Shown here piece after piece: positions 10,689 through 19,910 of a stretch of DNA of 64,000 bases. Under the pieces are notes generated by a model. The model had not been told where the DNA came from and searched no databases. It saw only the letters and a list, made by a program, of their open reading frames with translations. Made by a program: the position numbers and the translations under genes. The stretch's first letter is position 1, and every line of letters begins with the position of its first letter. Source of the stretch: Micromonospora luteifusca (GTDB lineage Bacteria; Actinomycetota; Actinomycetes; Mycobacteriales; Micromonosporaceae); NCBI RefSeq assembly GCF_016907275.1, contig NZ_JAFBBP010000001.1, positions 4,702,001 to 4,766,000 of the forward strand. The letters are read 5' to 3'.

Positions 10689-12194
10689 GTGTCTGCCACC
10701 TCTCCTTCTCCCTCTGACCACGCCGAGGGCCGTCGCGTCGCCCTGCTCACCCTGGGCTGTGCCCGCAACGAGGTCGACTCGGAGGAGCTCGCCGCCCGGC
10801 TGCACGCCGACGGCTGGCAGGTGACCACCGACGGCGAGGGTGCCGACGTTGTGGTCGTCAACACCTGCGGCTTCGTGGAGAAGGCCAAGCAGGATTCCAT
10901 CCAGACCCTGCTCGCCGCCGCGGGCACGGGCGCCAAGGTGGTCGCCGCGGGCTGCATGGCCGAGCGGTACGGCCGGGAGCTGGCCGACAGCCTGCCCGAG
11001 GCGCAGGCGGTGCTGAGCTTCGACGACTACCCGGACATCGCCGCCCGGCTGAACGCGGTCGTCGCCGGCGAGCAGATCACCGCGCACACCCCCCGGGACC
11101 GGCGTGAGCTGCTGCCGCTGACCCCGGTGAAGCGGCGCGACAGCGCCGTGTCGCTGCCCGGGCACGGCACCGTGACCCGCACCGCCGTCGACACCGACGA
11201 GCACACCCCGGCACACCTGCGGCAGATTCTGCGCCGTCGACTGGACACCGGCCCGGTGGCCTCGCTGAAGCTCGCCAGCGGCTGCGACCGGCGCTGCGCG
11301 TTCTGCGCCATCCCCGCCTTCCGTGGGGCGTTCGTCTCGCGTACCCCGGACGAGCTGCTCGCCGAGGCGGAGTGGCTGGCCAAGTCCGGCGTACGGGAGC
11401 TGGTGCTGGTCAGCGAGAACTCCACCTCGTACGGCAAGGACCTGGGCGACCCCCGCGCGTTGGAGAAGCTGCTGCCACAGCTCGCCGCGGTGACCGGCAT
11501 CGTCCGGGTGCGGGCGAGCTACCTCCAGCCGGCCGAGACCCGCCCCGGGCTGATCGAGGCGATCGCCAGCACCCCGGGCGTGGCCCCGTACTTCGACCTG
11601 TCGTTCCAGCACTCCAGCGAGCCGGTGCTGCGCAGGATGCGACGTTTCGGCTCCACCGACCGGTTCCTGGAGCTGCTGGCCAGTGCCCGCGCGTTGGCCC
11701 CGGACGCGGGCGCCCGGAGCAACTTCATCGTCGGTTTCCCCGGCGAGACCCGCGCCGACATCGATGAGCTGGTCCGGTTCCTGACCGAGGCCCGTCTCGA
11801 CGCGATCGGCATGTTCGACTACAGCGACGAAGACGGCACCGAGGCCGCCGGCCTGCCCGGCAAGGTCTCCGCCGCGACGATCAAGCGGCGCTACGACCGG
11901 CTGAGCGCGCTCGCCGACGAGCTGTGCTCGCAGCGGGCCGAGGATCGGCTCGGCTCGACCGTCGAGGTGCTGGTCGACTCGATCGCGGACGGCGTGGTGG
12001 AGGGTCGGGCGGCGCACCAGGCGCCGGAGGTGGACGGCTCCACCACCCTGGTCGCTCCGGCCGAGGGTGGGGTCGACCTCGCCGCGCTGCGCCCGGGTGA
12101 TTTGGTCCGCGCAACGGTGACCGGCACCGAAGGGGTGGACCTGCTCGCTGTGCCGGATGAGATGATCTCGGCGGCGCCCGGCGCGGCACGGTGA
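10689..12194 (+). CDS. rimO: Ribosomal protein S12 methylthiotransferase RimO
   Basis: Radical-SAM enzyme that adds a methylthio group to the conserved Asp of ribosomal protein S12. The N-terminal MTTase domain holds three cluster cysteines (LGCARNE, NTCGF, AGCMAE). The radical-SAM CxxxCxxC is CDRRCAFC at residues 199-206. A C-terminal TRAM domain begins near [11 protein letters not shown]. The paralogue miaB is at 58.5 kb; the motifs [11 protein letters not shown] and FCAIPAFRG are the RimO versions. I chose GTG 10689 because TACCCT at 10677-10682 leaves six bases before it, suggesting a leaderless message; ATG 10686 is equally in frame. The stop overlaps the GTG of pgsA. Confidence 0.92.
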   Translation: MSATSPSPSDHAEGRRVALLTLGCARNEVDSEELAARLHADGWQVTTDGEGADVVVVNTCGFVEKAKQDSIQTLLAAAGTGAKVVAAGCMAERYGRELADSLPEAQAVLSFDDYPDIAARLNAVVAGEQITAHTPRDRRELLPLTPVKRRDSAVSLPGHGTVTRTAVDTDEHTPAHLRQILRRRLDTGPVASLKLASGCDRRCAFCAIPAFRGAFVSRTPDELLAEAEWLAKSGVRELVLVSENSTSYGKDLGDPRALEKLLPQLAAVTGIVRVRASYLQPAETRPGLIEAIASTPGVAPYFDLSFQHSSEPVLRRMRRFGSTDRFLELLASARALAPDAGARSNFIVGFPGETRADIDELVRFLTEARLDAIGMFDYSDEDGTEAAGLPGKVSAATIKRRYDRLSALADELCSQRAEDRLGSTVEVLVDSIADGVVEGRAAHQAPEVDGSTTLVAPAEGGVDLAALRPGDLVRATVTGTEGVDLLAVPDEMISAAPGAAR

Positions 12195-12862
12195 CGGTGG
12201 GCCCGAGCGGAGCGGGGGAGCCCAGTGGTGTGGTGCCGGAAACGCCACGGTTGCCGGAGCGGAGTGCGGCGGTGACCGGAGCGACGGAGTCGACCCCCGC
12301 CCGGGTGGTCGCCGTGGTGCCCGTCGTCAACGCGGCGAACGCGCTGACCGCCCTGCGGCTCGTGCTGGTGCCGGTCTTCGGAGCCTCGGTGATCATGTCC
12401 GGGATGACCCACTCCGGCTGGCGGATGGCGGCTTGTCTGATCTTCGCGGTGGCCTCGGCGACCGACCTGGTGGACGGCTGGATCGCCCGCCGGTTCGGGC
12501 TGGTCACCTCGGTCGGCAAGGTGGCCGACCCGATCGCCGACAAGGCGCTCACCGGTGCGGCCCTGGTGCTGCTCTCCTGGTACGACCAACTGCCCTGGTG
12601 GGTGACCGCGCTGATCCTCGTCCGCGAGCTGGGCATCACGGGGTTGCGGTTCTGGGTGCTCCGGCACGGCGTGATCGCCGCCAGCCGGGGCGGCAAGGTC
12701 AAGACTGCGCTGCAGATCCTCGCCATCGCCTGGTACCTCTGGCCGATGCCGGCGGCCCTCGCTGGCGTCGGCCCGTGGATCATGGCGGCTGCCGTCCTGG
12801 TCACGGTCGCCACCGGCTTCGACTACGTAGCCCAGGCCCTCCGCCTCCGCCGTCCGCACTGA
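12191..12862 (+). CDS. pgsA: CDP-diacylglycerol-glycerol-3-phosphate 3-phosphatidyltransferase
   Basis: Integral membrane CDP-alcohol phosphotransferase that makes phosphatidylglycerophosphate. The family signature D-x2-DG-x2-AR-x8-G-x3-D-x3-D is complete, running from residue 92 ([10 protein letters not shown], then [10 protein letters not shown]). Several transmembrane helices follow, in a 223-aa protein whose first 40 residues are disordered and Pro/Ser/Thr-rich. The GTG start overlaps the rimO stop (GTGA), indicating translational coupling. It corresponds in position to mycobacterial pgsA3. The PgsA branch fits best, although related CDP-alcohol transferases cannot be fully excluded. Confidence 0.9.
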   Translation: MTVGPSGAGEPSGVVPETPRLPERSAAVTGATESTPARVVAVVPVVNAANALTALRLVLVPVFGASVIMSGMTHSGWRMAACLIFAVASATDLVDGWIARRFGLVTSVGKVADPIADKALTGAALVLLSWYDQLPWWVTALILVRELGITGLRFWVLRHGVIAASRGGKVKTALQILAIAWYLWPMPAALAGVGPWIMAAAVLVTVATGFDYVAQALRLRRPH

Positions 12863-12882
12863 CCCACCCCGACCCATCCCCG

Positions 12883-12943
12883 GTTGATCATGAAGGTATC
12901 GCCACTCGGGGCGGCGTGTCGTGCCGCTAACTTCATGATCGAC
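12883..12943. repeat. Intergenic palindromic repeat, GATCATGAAG type
   Basis: The 16-base arms GTTGATCATGAAGGTA (12883-12898) and TAACTTCATGATCGAC (12928-12943) are inverted with two mismatches around a 29-nt centre. The element sits between pgsA and cinA and codes for nothing. Its architecture resembles the element at 42087-42159, although the arm sequences differ. Confidence 0.75.
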
Positions 12944-12993
12944 GCGATCGGGCCGGGAAGGTTGGGGGTCGTTGGGTGGGGAAGGAAGGGTTG

Positions 12994-13611
12994 ATGCAGC
13001 GAGAGGCGGATGGTGCGGCGGACGACGCCGCGACAGGCAGCGCGGCGGCGGGTGTGGTGCACAGTCTGGCGCAACGGCACGAGACCCTGGCCACGGTCGA
13101 ATCGCTCACCGGTGGGCTGCTGGCCGCATCGATCGTGGAGATCGCCGGGGTCAGCGGGATCTACCGCGGCGGCCTCGTGGTCTACGCCACCGAGTTGAAG
13201 GGGACCCTGGCCGGCGTGCCCGCCGACCTGCTGTCCGAACGGGGACCGGTGGACCCGGAGGTGGCGACGGCGCTCGCCGAGGGTGGCCGCCAGCGCTGCG
13301 ACGCGGTCTGGGGAATCGCCACCACCGGCGTCGCCGGCCCCGAGCCGCAGGACGGCAAGCCCGTCGGCCTGGTCTACGTCGCGGTCGCCGGCCCGAACGG
13401 CACCGAGGTCCGCCAGCTCTCCCTCGACGGCGGGCGGGAGCACGTCCGCGCGGCGGCGGTGGTCGAGGCGCTGCGGTTGCTCGCCGAGCGCATCCACGCC
13501 GCCGAAGACGCACAGGCCGCTGCCGACGCCGCCGCCCCTGACGCCGACTCCCAGACCGTAGCCGGGGCCACCCGGGGCGGGGCGGGGTCGGCCCGCGCCG
13601 ACCGCCGGTGA
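12994..13611 (+). CDS. pncC: Nicotinamide-nucleotide amidohydrolase PncC (CinA C-terminal domain)
   Basis: A 205-aa stand-alone CinA-C domain that deamidates NMN to nicotinic acid mononucleotide in NAD salvage. Motifs visible are [10 protein letters not shown], the [17 protein letters not shown] block, and [19 protein letters not shown]. The last 45 residues form an Ala/Asp/Gly-rich disordered tail beyond the usual family end. ATG 12994 is preferred over GTG 12976 because ggaaggaaggg lies just upstream. Its place between pgsA and clgR matches Actinobacteria generally, where the gene is often annotated cinA. Confidence 0.88.
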   Translation: MQREADGAADDAATGSAAAGVVHSLAQRHETLATVESLTGGLLAASIVEIAGVSGIYRGGLVVYATELKGTLAGVPADLLSERGPVDPEVATALAEGGRQRCDAVWGIATTGVAGPEPQDGKPVGLVYVAVAGPNGTEVRQLSLDGGREHVRAAAVVEALRLLAERIHAAEDAQAAADAAAPDADSQTVAGATRGGAGSARADRR

Positions 13612-13655
13612 GCCCGTCGCGGCGAACCGACGGGCGGGGCGGGATGTCGGCCGGG

Positions 13656-13678
13656 CCCGCAACGGGTACGGTTGCGGG
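13656..13678. promoter_or_regulatory. Perfect inverted repeat upstream of clgR
   Basis: CCCGCAAC (13656-13663) and GTTGCGGG (13671-13678) form an 8-bp perfect inverted repeat around seven bases. It lies 88 nt before the clgR start, a suitable place for an operator. The sequence does not match the ClgR box described from Streptomyces (GTTCGC-N5-GCG), so the bound factor is unknown. Confidence 0.4.
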
Positions 13679-13765
13679 AAGGCTCCGACGTTTCGGGGTC
13701 GGCGCGGGTCTACCGCGGCCGGCCGCCCAGCGCCGGGCGCGAGGTATCCCTCAGGGGGAGGTGCG

Positions 13766-14206
13766 ATGATCCTGCTACGCCGGGTGATCGGTGACGCACT
13801 GCGGGCGCGCCGGCAGGGGCAGCAGCGCACGCTGCGTGAGGTGTCCACCGCCGCCAACGTCAGCCTCGGCTACCTCTCCGAGATCGAGCGGGGGCACAAG
13901 GAGCCGTCCAGCGAGCTGCTCGCCGCGATTTGTGACGCCCTCGGCGCCCGTCTGTCCGAGCTTCTGCGTGAGGTGAGCGACACCGTGGCACTCGCCGAGC
14001 AGATGCCCGAGGTGCTCGTCTCGATGCAGGACGAGCCGGCCGATGCCGCGACAGTGCCCAAGAGCACCAGCCGCGGTGTTCGTCAGGTCACCTCCGATGG
14101 CAAGGTCGCCGTTTCGGTCCGCCAGGACTCTCCGCTCAAGGCCACGTTGCGCAGCTCCCGCGTCCGCCCGACCGAGCGCGACCGGGACGTGGTCTGCGCC
14201 GCCTGA
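13766..14206 (+). CDS. clgR: Clp protease and envelope-stress regulator ClgR
   Basis: A 146-aa XRE-type DNA-binding activator. The Cro/C1 helix-turn-helix ([31 protein letters not shown]) covers about residues 22-55 and is nearly invariant among ClgR proteins. In Actinobacteria ClgR activates clpP operons and, in mycobacteria, the adjacent pspA. The C-terminus is VCAA; in Streptomyces a terminal Ala-Ala helps make ClgR itself a Clp substrate, so the regulator may be self-limiting here too. The start has gggggaggtgcg before it. It is followed by pspA and the PspM-like gene as in M. tuberculosis Rv2745c-Rv2743c. Confidence 0.92.
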   Translation: MILLRRVIGDALRARRQGQQRTLREVSTAANVSLGYLSEIERGHKEPSSELLAAICDALGARLSELLREVSDTVALAEQMPEVLVSMQDEPADAATVPKSTSRGVRQVTSDGKVAVSVRQDSPLKATLRSSRVRPTERDRDVVCAA

Positions 14207-14250
14207 GTCCGGCCTCTGGTTGCCCCCTGGGTGGGCTGGCCCCAGCCGCG

Positions 14251-14256
14251 TAGGGT
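14251..14256 (+). promoter_or_regulatory. Possible -10 element for pspA
   Basis: TAGGGT follows a small GGCTGG-cc-CCAGCC hairpin, 150 nt before the pspA start. It is a TANNNT element like others in this window, but no -35 box is clear, so the assignment is tentative. Confidence 0.3.
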
Positions 14257-14406
14257 GGCCCGCAGGAGCTGCCGGTGCGATCGACCGCCCGGTACGGATG
14301 CCCCGTTGGCGTTCGACTGGGACGATGGAGATCGGCCGGTGGTGGTCGGGTCGGTTCATCCGGCCCGGCCGTGGTGGAGCGACGCAAATGAGGGGATACC
14401 GCGGAG

Positions 14407-15279
14407 ATGGCGAACCCGTTCGTCAAGGGTTGGAACTACCTGATGGCGCTCTTCGGTGCGAAGATCGACGAGCATGCCGATCCCAAGGTGCAGATCCAGC
14501 AGGCCATCGAGGATGCCCAGCGGCAGCACCAGGCGCTGGTCCAGCAGGCCGCCGCGGTGATCGGCAACCAGCGTCAGCTGGAGATGAAGCTGTCCCGGCA
14601 GATGTCCGAGGTCGAGCGGTTGCAGGGCAACGCCCGGCAGGCGCTGGTGCTCTCCGACCAGGCCCGGGCCAAGGGTGACGAGGCCGAGGCAGCGCGGTTC
14701 GAGCAGTCGGCGCAGACCCTGGCCACCCAGTTGGTCTCCGCCGAGCAGGCCACCGAAGACCTGAAGACCCTGCACGACCAGGCGTTGGGTGCCGCCGCCC
14801 AGGCCCGCCGCGCGGTCGAGAACAACTCGATGATCCTCCAGCAGAAGCTCGCCGAGCGCACCAAGCTGCTCAGCCAGCTGGAGCAGGCCAAGATGCAGGA
14901 GACGGTGGCCCGCTCGCTGGAGTCGATGTCGTCGCTGACCGCGCCCACCAACACCCCGTCGCTGGACGAGGTGCGTGACCGCATCGAACGGCGTTACGCC
15001 AACGCGATGGGTCGCGCCGAGCTGGCCGGTAACTCCGTCGAGGGTCGGATGTTGGAGATCCAGAAGGCGACGATCGACTCGGCGGGCTCGGCCCGGCTGG
15101 AGCAGATCCGGTCCAGCATGGCTGGGGAGCAGCTCGGTGGTGCGTCGCAGCGACCGGCTGTGCCGCAGGCCGAGAAGACCGGCCCGGCCAACGACCCGAC
15201 GGCCGCTGCCCGGCTGGACGAGCTGCGCGCCAGCATGGCTCGCGAGCGGGGCACCGGCGACCCGACCGCCGCCGGCTGA
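14407..15279 (+). CDS. pspA: Phage shock protein A (PspA/IM30 family)
   Basis: A 290-aa peripheral membrane protein that protects and remodels the cell membrane under stress. It has the amphipathic N-terminal helix ([17 protein letters not shown]) and a long coiled coil rich in Gln, Glu and Ala to about residue 220. The C-terminal tail contains the segment [13 protein letters not shown] and, about 37 residues later, the similar [13 protein letters not shown], separated by a flexible linker, so the tail looks internally duplicated. Located after clgR and before the PspM-like gene, as in the mycobacterial envelope-stress operon. Confidence 0.93.
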   Translation: MANPFVKGWNYLMALFGAKIDEHADPKVQIQQAIEDAQRQHQALVQQAAAVIGNQRQLEMKLSRQMSEVERLQGNARQALVLSDQARAKGDEAEAARFEQSAQTLATQLVSAEQATEDLKTLHDQALGAAAQARRAVENNSMILQQKLAERTKLLSQLEQAKMQETVARSLESMSSLTAPTNTPSLDEVRDRIERRYANAMGRAELAGNSVEGRMLEIQKATIDSAGSARLEQIRSSMAGEQLGGASQRPAVPQAEKTGPANDPTAAARLDELRASMARERGTGDPTAAG

Positions 15280-15302
15280 ACGACCGGACCGAGGAGGTCA
15301 GG

Positions 15303-16088
15303 GTGGCAGACGAGCGGACTCGATACTTCCGGAGGCTGGGTCGGCTTCGCCGGTCCGCCCGACGGTGGAGCGTGCTGGCCGGTGGGCTTGGCGGCGCGGC
15401 GGCGGTGCTGACCCCGTACGCCGGGCTTGGTCTGCCCGACGCGGCCTGGGCCGGCGCCGCGGGCAGCGCGGTGGCACTCGCGGCCTGGCGTTGGATCGAC
15501 GTGCGCGCCCTCGCCGCCCAACCGGCGCCACCTGCGCTCGACCCGGCCGAGGCCGCGGCCCGGTCGCGGGCGCGGCTGATCGCCGCCGTCGAGCGGCTGC
15601 CGGTCGGCCCGGGTGTGCTGGCCGAAGTCCGCCGGGTCCGGTCCCGCATCGCGCTGCGCGGCACCAGCGCGGGTGAGCAGTGGGCCCGACTGGACCGGGC
15701 GGCACTCACCCTCGCCGGGATGGCCTCCCGGCTCACCGGGCTGGCCGAGCCGGCGGTGCTGGAGGCCGCCGCCGCCGACCGTTCGCTGCGCGACCTGGCC
15801 GCACGGGTGGCCAGCGTCGAACGTGCGCTGCGGCTGGCCCCGGCCGACGCCCGGCCGCCGCTGGCCGAGGCACACGCCGTGCTGACCGCCCAACTGGAGG
15901 GCGGGGTAGCGGCCTACGAACGGCTGGTGGTCGCCGCCGCCGGCTACCTGGCCGAGGACGCCCGACCAGAGACCGCCCACCCGGCCGCCGAGCGGCTCAC
16001 CGAGGCAACCGACCTGCTGCACGGGGTTGCCGGGGCCCTGGCCGAGCTGCGCGCCGTCGGCACCCCGCTGCGCGCACCCACCCGCTGA
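15303..16088 (+). CDS. pspM: PspM-like envelope-stress membrane protein
   Basis: A 261-aa protein with two adjacent membrane helices (about residues 24-62: VLAGGLGGAAAVLTPYAGLG and a second Ala-rich helix). A long, Arg/Ala/Glu-rich cytosolic helical domain follows, fitting the Rv2743c (PspM) family that ties PspA to the membrane in mycobacteria. It starts at GTG 15303 behind aggaggtcagg, 23 nt after the pspA stop, so the pair is one operon. Sequence conservation in this family is low, and the assignment leans on topology and position. Confidence 0.7.
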   Translation: MADERTRYFRRLGRLRRSARRWSVLAGGLGGAAAVLTPYAGLGLPDAAWAGAAGSAVALAAWRWIDVRALAAQPAPPALDPAEAAARSRARLIAAVERLPVGPGVLAEVRRVRSRIALRGTSAGEQWARLDRAALTLAGMASRLTGLAEPAVLEAAAADRSLRDLAARVASVERALRLAPADARPPLAEAHAVLTAQLEGGVAAYERLVVAAAGYLAEDARPETAHPAAERLTEATDLLHGVAGALAELRAVGTPLRAPTR

Positions 16089-16127
16089 CCACGCACGCCC
16101 GCCGCACGACGCGGCCCCCGCGACCGG

Positions 16128-19100
16128 TCACGGCGGCGTCGTGATCAGGACCGGGCGGGTGTACGGCGAGCTGCCCACGACGTTGAACGAGCGGATGCGG
16201 TAGTGGTAGGTCACCCCTCGGGCCAGTCCCGTGTTGGTGAAGCCGCGACCGGTCACCGTGAAGGTGGCCGCCTCCTGGTCGAACGCCGGGTCCAGCGCCC
16301 GCTGCACGATGAACCCGGACCCCGGGCCGGCAGGTGTGCTCGCCGCCCAGGCGAGGATCACCGTCGCGGTGTCCGGCCCCGGTGCGAGGGCGGTGACGCT
16401 CACCCCACTCGGGGTGCCCGGCGCGGGTGGAGAGGTCACCGTGGCGACCGTGGACCAGGCCGAGGCGGCGCCCAGGTAGGTGGTCCGTACGCGGTAGTAG
16501 TACGTGGTGTCCGGGGCGATCGTCACGTCCAGGTGGTTGTCGCCGGCGCCGATCGCCGTGGTGCCCGGGCCGCTGGTGAACGTCGGGTTGGTGGCCCGCT
16601 GCACGTCGATCCCGGTGGCGAACGAGCGGTTCGCCCAGCGCAGCGCCACTCGCAGCGGCGCGGCGGGCGCGAGTGCCGCGACCAGCCCGCTCGGCGCGGC
16701 CAGGTGCACCGAGGCGGGCACGCTGTTCGACCAGGACGAGTAGCTGACCGCGTTCTCCGCCCGGATCCGGTAGTGGTAGGTCACCCCGGGGGTGACGGAC
16801 GCGTCGGTGTACCGGGTGGCGGCGGCCGCAACGGTGATCGTGGTGACCTCGCTGAAGGTCGCGTCGGTGGCCCTCTGCAGCAGGTGGCTGGTGGCCGGTG
16901 GTCGACCGCCGTTGCTGGTCCAGGCCAGCGCGATCGCGGGTAGCGCGGTGGCGGAGCCGGGCACCGGCGTGGCGGTCAGCCCGGTCGGTGCCTTCGGTGC
17001 CACCCGCAGCACCAGTGGCCGGCTCATCCCGCCGTCGCGATGGCCGGCGAGCTGGCTGTGCCAGCGATACTCCCAGCCCAGGTTGACCAGTTGGTTGACC
17101 ACCGTGGCGGGCCGTCCGTCCGCCGGGCTGATCGGGGTCGACCCGGTCCTGGTCCCGGCCGGGCGGCCCGGGTCGAGCAGCCGCACGCTGTCGCCCAGCT
17201 TGAACGGCAGCACCGGGGCGACCGGGCGCAACGCCACCACCACGTCCTCCCGGGGGTTGACCCGGACGATCTGCTTCCAGCCCAACTCCGTGCCGTGTGG
17301 GAGCCGCAACGTGCCGTCCCAACCGACCCGGTTGACCACCTGCACGTCGCAGCCACCGAAATGCAGCGGCTCGGTCTGCCGGACGTTGCCGCTGATCCGC
17401 CAGAGCTGGGTGCCGTCGGTCGGAGTGCCCACCGGCACGGCGAGGTCGGTGGCGAAGACGACCTCGGTGACCGGGTCGGTCGGACCGAGCGGCAGGGTCG
17501 TCGGGTTGAACGGCCCGGCGTGCGGGTGTCCGACGCCGAGCCGGCCGGCCAGCCGGCCGTGGTCGGGCTCGAAGACCTGCTGTGCGGCTTTGACCGCGAT
17601 CGGCAGGGTCACCGGGCCGGCGCCCGCTGCCGGCGTGAACGTCACCGAGGTGGCGTGCACCGGCACCATCGTCTGCGCCGCGGTCCGGGTGCCGAACGCC
17701 GGGTCGTACGCCGGCTGGGGCACGATCGGCGGGCGTTGGCTGGCCGCGTACGCCAGGGGCAGCCTTTCGCGCAGCCGGTCCAGGTCGTACGGCGGCGCCG
17801 CCGCTCCGGTGACCCGGAACTGGAGCAGGGTGCGGGTGTTCGGGCCGTACCCCGGTTCGGTGGGGGGTGGGCCGCCCTCGGCGGTCCGGTCCGGCGCGTC
17901 GGTGTGCTGGTCGTTGCGTGGGTCGAACCCGGGCAGTGGAGCCGGGGCGTCGTTGTAGAGGAGCAGAGTGCTGCCCGGCGGCACGGTGGAGAAGTCGACA
18001 AGCACGTCGGCCCGTTCACCCGGGGCGAGCAGCAGGGCGTGCCCGTCGACGTTCAGCACCGTCGGGTCGAGCCGGTCGTAGCGGTAGCCGATCGGTCGGT
18101 TCGGCAGCACCACCGGGGCGGGCAGCAACCCGGCCTCGTTGCCGATCTGGATGAACTCCGGCCCGGCGGCGCGCGGGTCCGGCACACCGCCGTCGCGTCC
18201 GTCGGTCGGCCACCCCGTGGGCCGGTCCACCGCCCGCACGGCGGGCACCATCGGCACCTCCCCGGCGTCGGCGTCGGCGAGTGCCCCGTCGGCCGACCAG
18301 ATGGCATCGTCGGAGCAGGCGCGGTAGAGCTGGAGGTTGAGGCTGCGGTCCAGGCAGGCGTTGAGGATCCGGAACCGGTACGCGCGCGGCAGCACCTCCA
18401 GGTACGGGTAGGCGACGCCGTTGACGAGCGGCGTGTCGCCGTACGCCTCGGGAACTGCGGACGGGTGCGGCACGTCAGGGCTCAACGGCGGCTCGTCCGG
18501 CGCGGAGACAGGGTCGTGGTGCGGGTTCGGGACCCAGCCGTCGGTGTGGGCGCCGTCCCGGTCCGGGTTGCGCGACCAGGGGCCGTAGTCCCACCGGCCG
18601 GTGGGGTTGCGTCCGCCGGAGCGGTATGGGTTCTGCCGCGGCTGGTAGACGTGTGGGTGCCACAAGCTGCCCCGGGCGCCCCAGCGTTCCCGGTCCCAGG
18701 TCGGGTCCTCGGCGGCGAGTTGGACGTCGTCCGGCACGAACGTCTTGTCCTCGATCACCAGCGGCAGTTGGTCGGCCGGCAGCACCGCGTCGGCGACGAG
18801 CTGGTCCTCGGCCGGGTCGCTGAGCAGGTAGAGCGCGAGCTGCCCACCGTAGACGGTGAGCCGGGCCAGGCCGAGGGTGTTGTCGTGGAACCACAGCAGT
18901 CGGCCGCTCTGCTCGTTCGGGTAGTACAGCGTGGTGGCCCCGGCACCCGGCGCCGGCATGTCCGGTACGTGGGTCACCCCCACCCCGGTCGGGTACGGGG
19001 TGATCTCTCCAGCCGGAGTGATCCACTGCCCCGGGTTGCCGGCGCTGGTCCACCCGGTCTGCGCTCCGGACAGGTGCAGCACCGCGCGGTTCTGCGGGAA

Positions 19101-19745
19101 CGGCGCCGGCCCGTCCAGTGGGCCGAGGCCGGCTCCCTCGATCGTGTCGTCGACCGGCAGGAACAGTTCGCCGGCCCGACCGGTCGGGAGTTGGTTGATG
19201 AACTTCACCCGGACCGGTCGGCCCCGGCGGGCGAGGATCATCGGGCCGAGGTGCCAGGGCCGCTCCGGGGGTGCGACCGTGTTGTGGCCCGCCTTGTCGG
19301 TGCCCAGGTTGAGTTGCCGGTAGCCGCGCAGCCGGGTGACCGGCAGGTCCCGGTGCAGCCGTTGCGCGTACTCCTGCACGCCGATCTCGTAGTAGTCGCA
19401 GCCCGGATAGCTGATCGTGTCCGGCGTGGCCACCGGCAGGTGGCCACCGAGGTCGGTGCGGCCCTGCTGGCCCGGGATGGGCAACGGGTCGACGAACTTG
19501 CGCAGTCCGGTCCCGGGCACCAGCTGCCCGGAGGCGTCGCGCGTTGGGCGAGGGCTGTGTGCGAAGTTCGGCACGGGGCCGAAGCAGCGGGGCACCACGG
19601 CCGGGTCCAGGCTCGGTGCCGGGGCGGCCGTCTCCTCGGCGGTACGCGCGGCCGGCACGGCCGTGGTCCGGCCGTTGACGTGGCCGGTGGTGTCGCGGGT
19701 GGTCCGCTCGAAGAAGGTGGAGCGGAGTCTGCGGAACATCGCCAT
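16128..19745 (-). CDS. Multicopper-oxidase-like protein lacking copper ligands, with FnIII domains
   Basis: A 1205-aa protein. Residues about 90-915 follow the three-cupredoxin multicopper oxidase (CotA/bilirubin oxidase-like) fold. About 920-1205 are three fibronectin type III repeats, each ending in a TYHYRIR- or TYYYRVR-type strand. All four copper-binding segments can be located, but most metal ligands are changed. HxHG is HLSG (224-227), WxHDH is WFHDN (285-289), HPxHxH is EPLHFG (792-797), and WHCHxxxH is WHSQLAGH (895-902) with Ser in place of the axial Met. The type-1 Cys is thus Ser. No signal peptide is visible at the N-terminus (MAMFRRLRSTFFERTTRD). The start has GGGGAGAG upstream. 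Probably a binding or structural pseudo-oxidase; oxidase activity is unlikely. Confidence 0.82.
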   Translation of the reverse strand: MAMFRRLRSTFFERTTRDTTGHVNGRTTAVPAARTAEETAAPAPSLDPAVVPRCFGPVPNFAHSPRPTRDASGQLVPGTGLRKFVDPLPIPGQQGRTDLGGHLPVATPDTISYPGCDYYEIGVQEYAQRLHRDLPVTRLRGYRQLNLGTDKAGHNTVAPPERPWHLGPMILARRGRPVRVKFINQLPTGRAGELFLPVDDTIEGAGLGPLDGPAPFPQNRAVLHLSGAQTGWTSAGNPGQWITPAGEITPYPTGVGVTHVPDMPAPGAGATTLYYPNEQSGRLLWFHDNTLGLARLTVYGGQLALYLLSDPAEDQLVADAVLPADQLPLVIEDKTFVPDDVQLAAEDPTWDRERWGARGSLWHPHVYQPRQNPYRSGGRNPTGRWDYGPWSRNPDRDGAHTDGWVPNPHHDPVSAPDEPPLSPDVPHPSAVPEAYGDTPLVNGVAYPYLEVLPRAYRFRILNACLDRSLNLQLYRACSDDAIWSADGALADADAGEVPMVPAVRAVDRPTGWPTDGRDGGVPDPRAAGPEFIQIGNEAGLLPAPVVLPNRPIGYRYDRLDPTVLNVDGHALLLAPGERADVLVDFSTVPPGSTLLLYNDAPAPLPGFDPRNDQHTDAPDRTAEGGPPPTEPGYGPNTRTLLQFRVTGAAAPPYDLDRLRERLPLAYAASQRPPIVPQPAYDPAFGTRTAAQTMVPVHATSVTFTPAAGAGPVTLPIAVKAAQQVFEPDHGRLAGRLGVGHPHAGPFNPTTLPLGPTDPVTEVVFATDLAVPVGTPTDGTQLWRISGNVRQTEPLHFGGCDVQVVNRVGWDGTLRLPHGTELGWKQIVRVNPREDVVVALRPVAPVLPFKLGDSVRLLDPGRPAGTRTGSTPISPADGRPATVVNQLVNLGWEYRWHSQLAGHRDGGMSRPLVLRVAPKAPTGLTATPVPGSATALPAIALAWTSNGGRPPATSHLLQRATDATFSEVTTITVAAAATRYTDASVTPGVTYHYRIRAENAVSYSSWSNSVPASVHLAAPSGLVAALAPAAPLRVALRWANRSFATGIDVQRATNPTFTSGPGTTAIGAGDNHLDVTIAPDTTYYYRVRTTYLGAASAWSTVATVTSPPAPGTPSGVSVTALAPGPDTATVILAWAASTPAGPGSGFIVQRALDPAFDQEAATFTVTGRGFTNTGLARGVTYHYRIRSFNVVGSSPYTRPVLITTPP

Positions 19746-19910
19746 GACTCTCCCCGGGTCGGGGCGCGAGGTCCGCCACCCCGGCGTGGTGGACCTCGGC
19801 GCTCTGCTGACGATCGGTGAGCACTCAATCGCAGCATGCGACTCCGACGGCCAGTTAGGAATTACCCAATCGTCCGTTTCTGGGATGGCGCCGGGCGATG
19901 GGCTCCCTGC

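Noticed and set aside
13600-13640. A ClgR box upstream of clgR
   Set aside because: GCGAAC is present, but the required partner (CGC at five-base spacing) reads CCG, so the site is incomplete.
17040-19820. A 926-codon open frame on the plus strand
   Set aside because: It lies opposite the multicopper-oxidase-like gene. Its translation is Gly/Arg/Val-rich with no domain, typical of the complementary strand of a GC-rich gene; the minus-strand product has clear domains.
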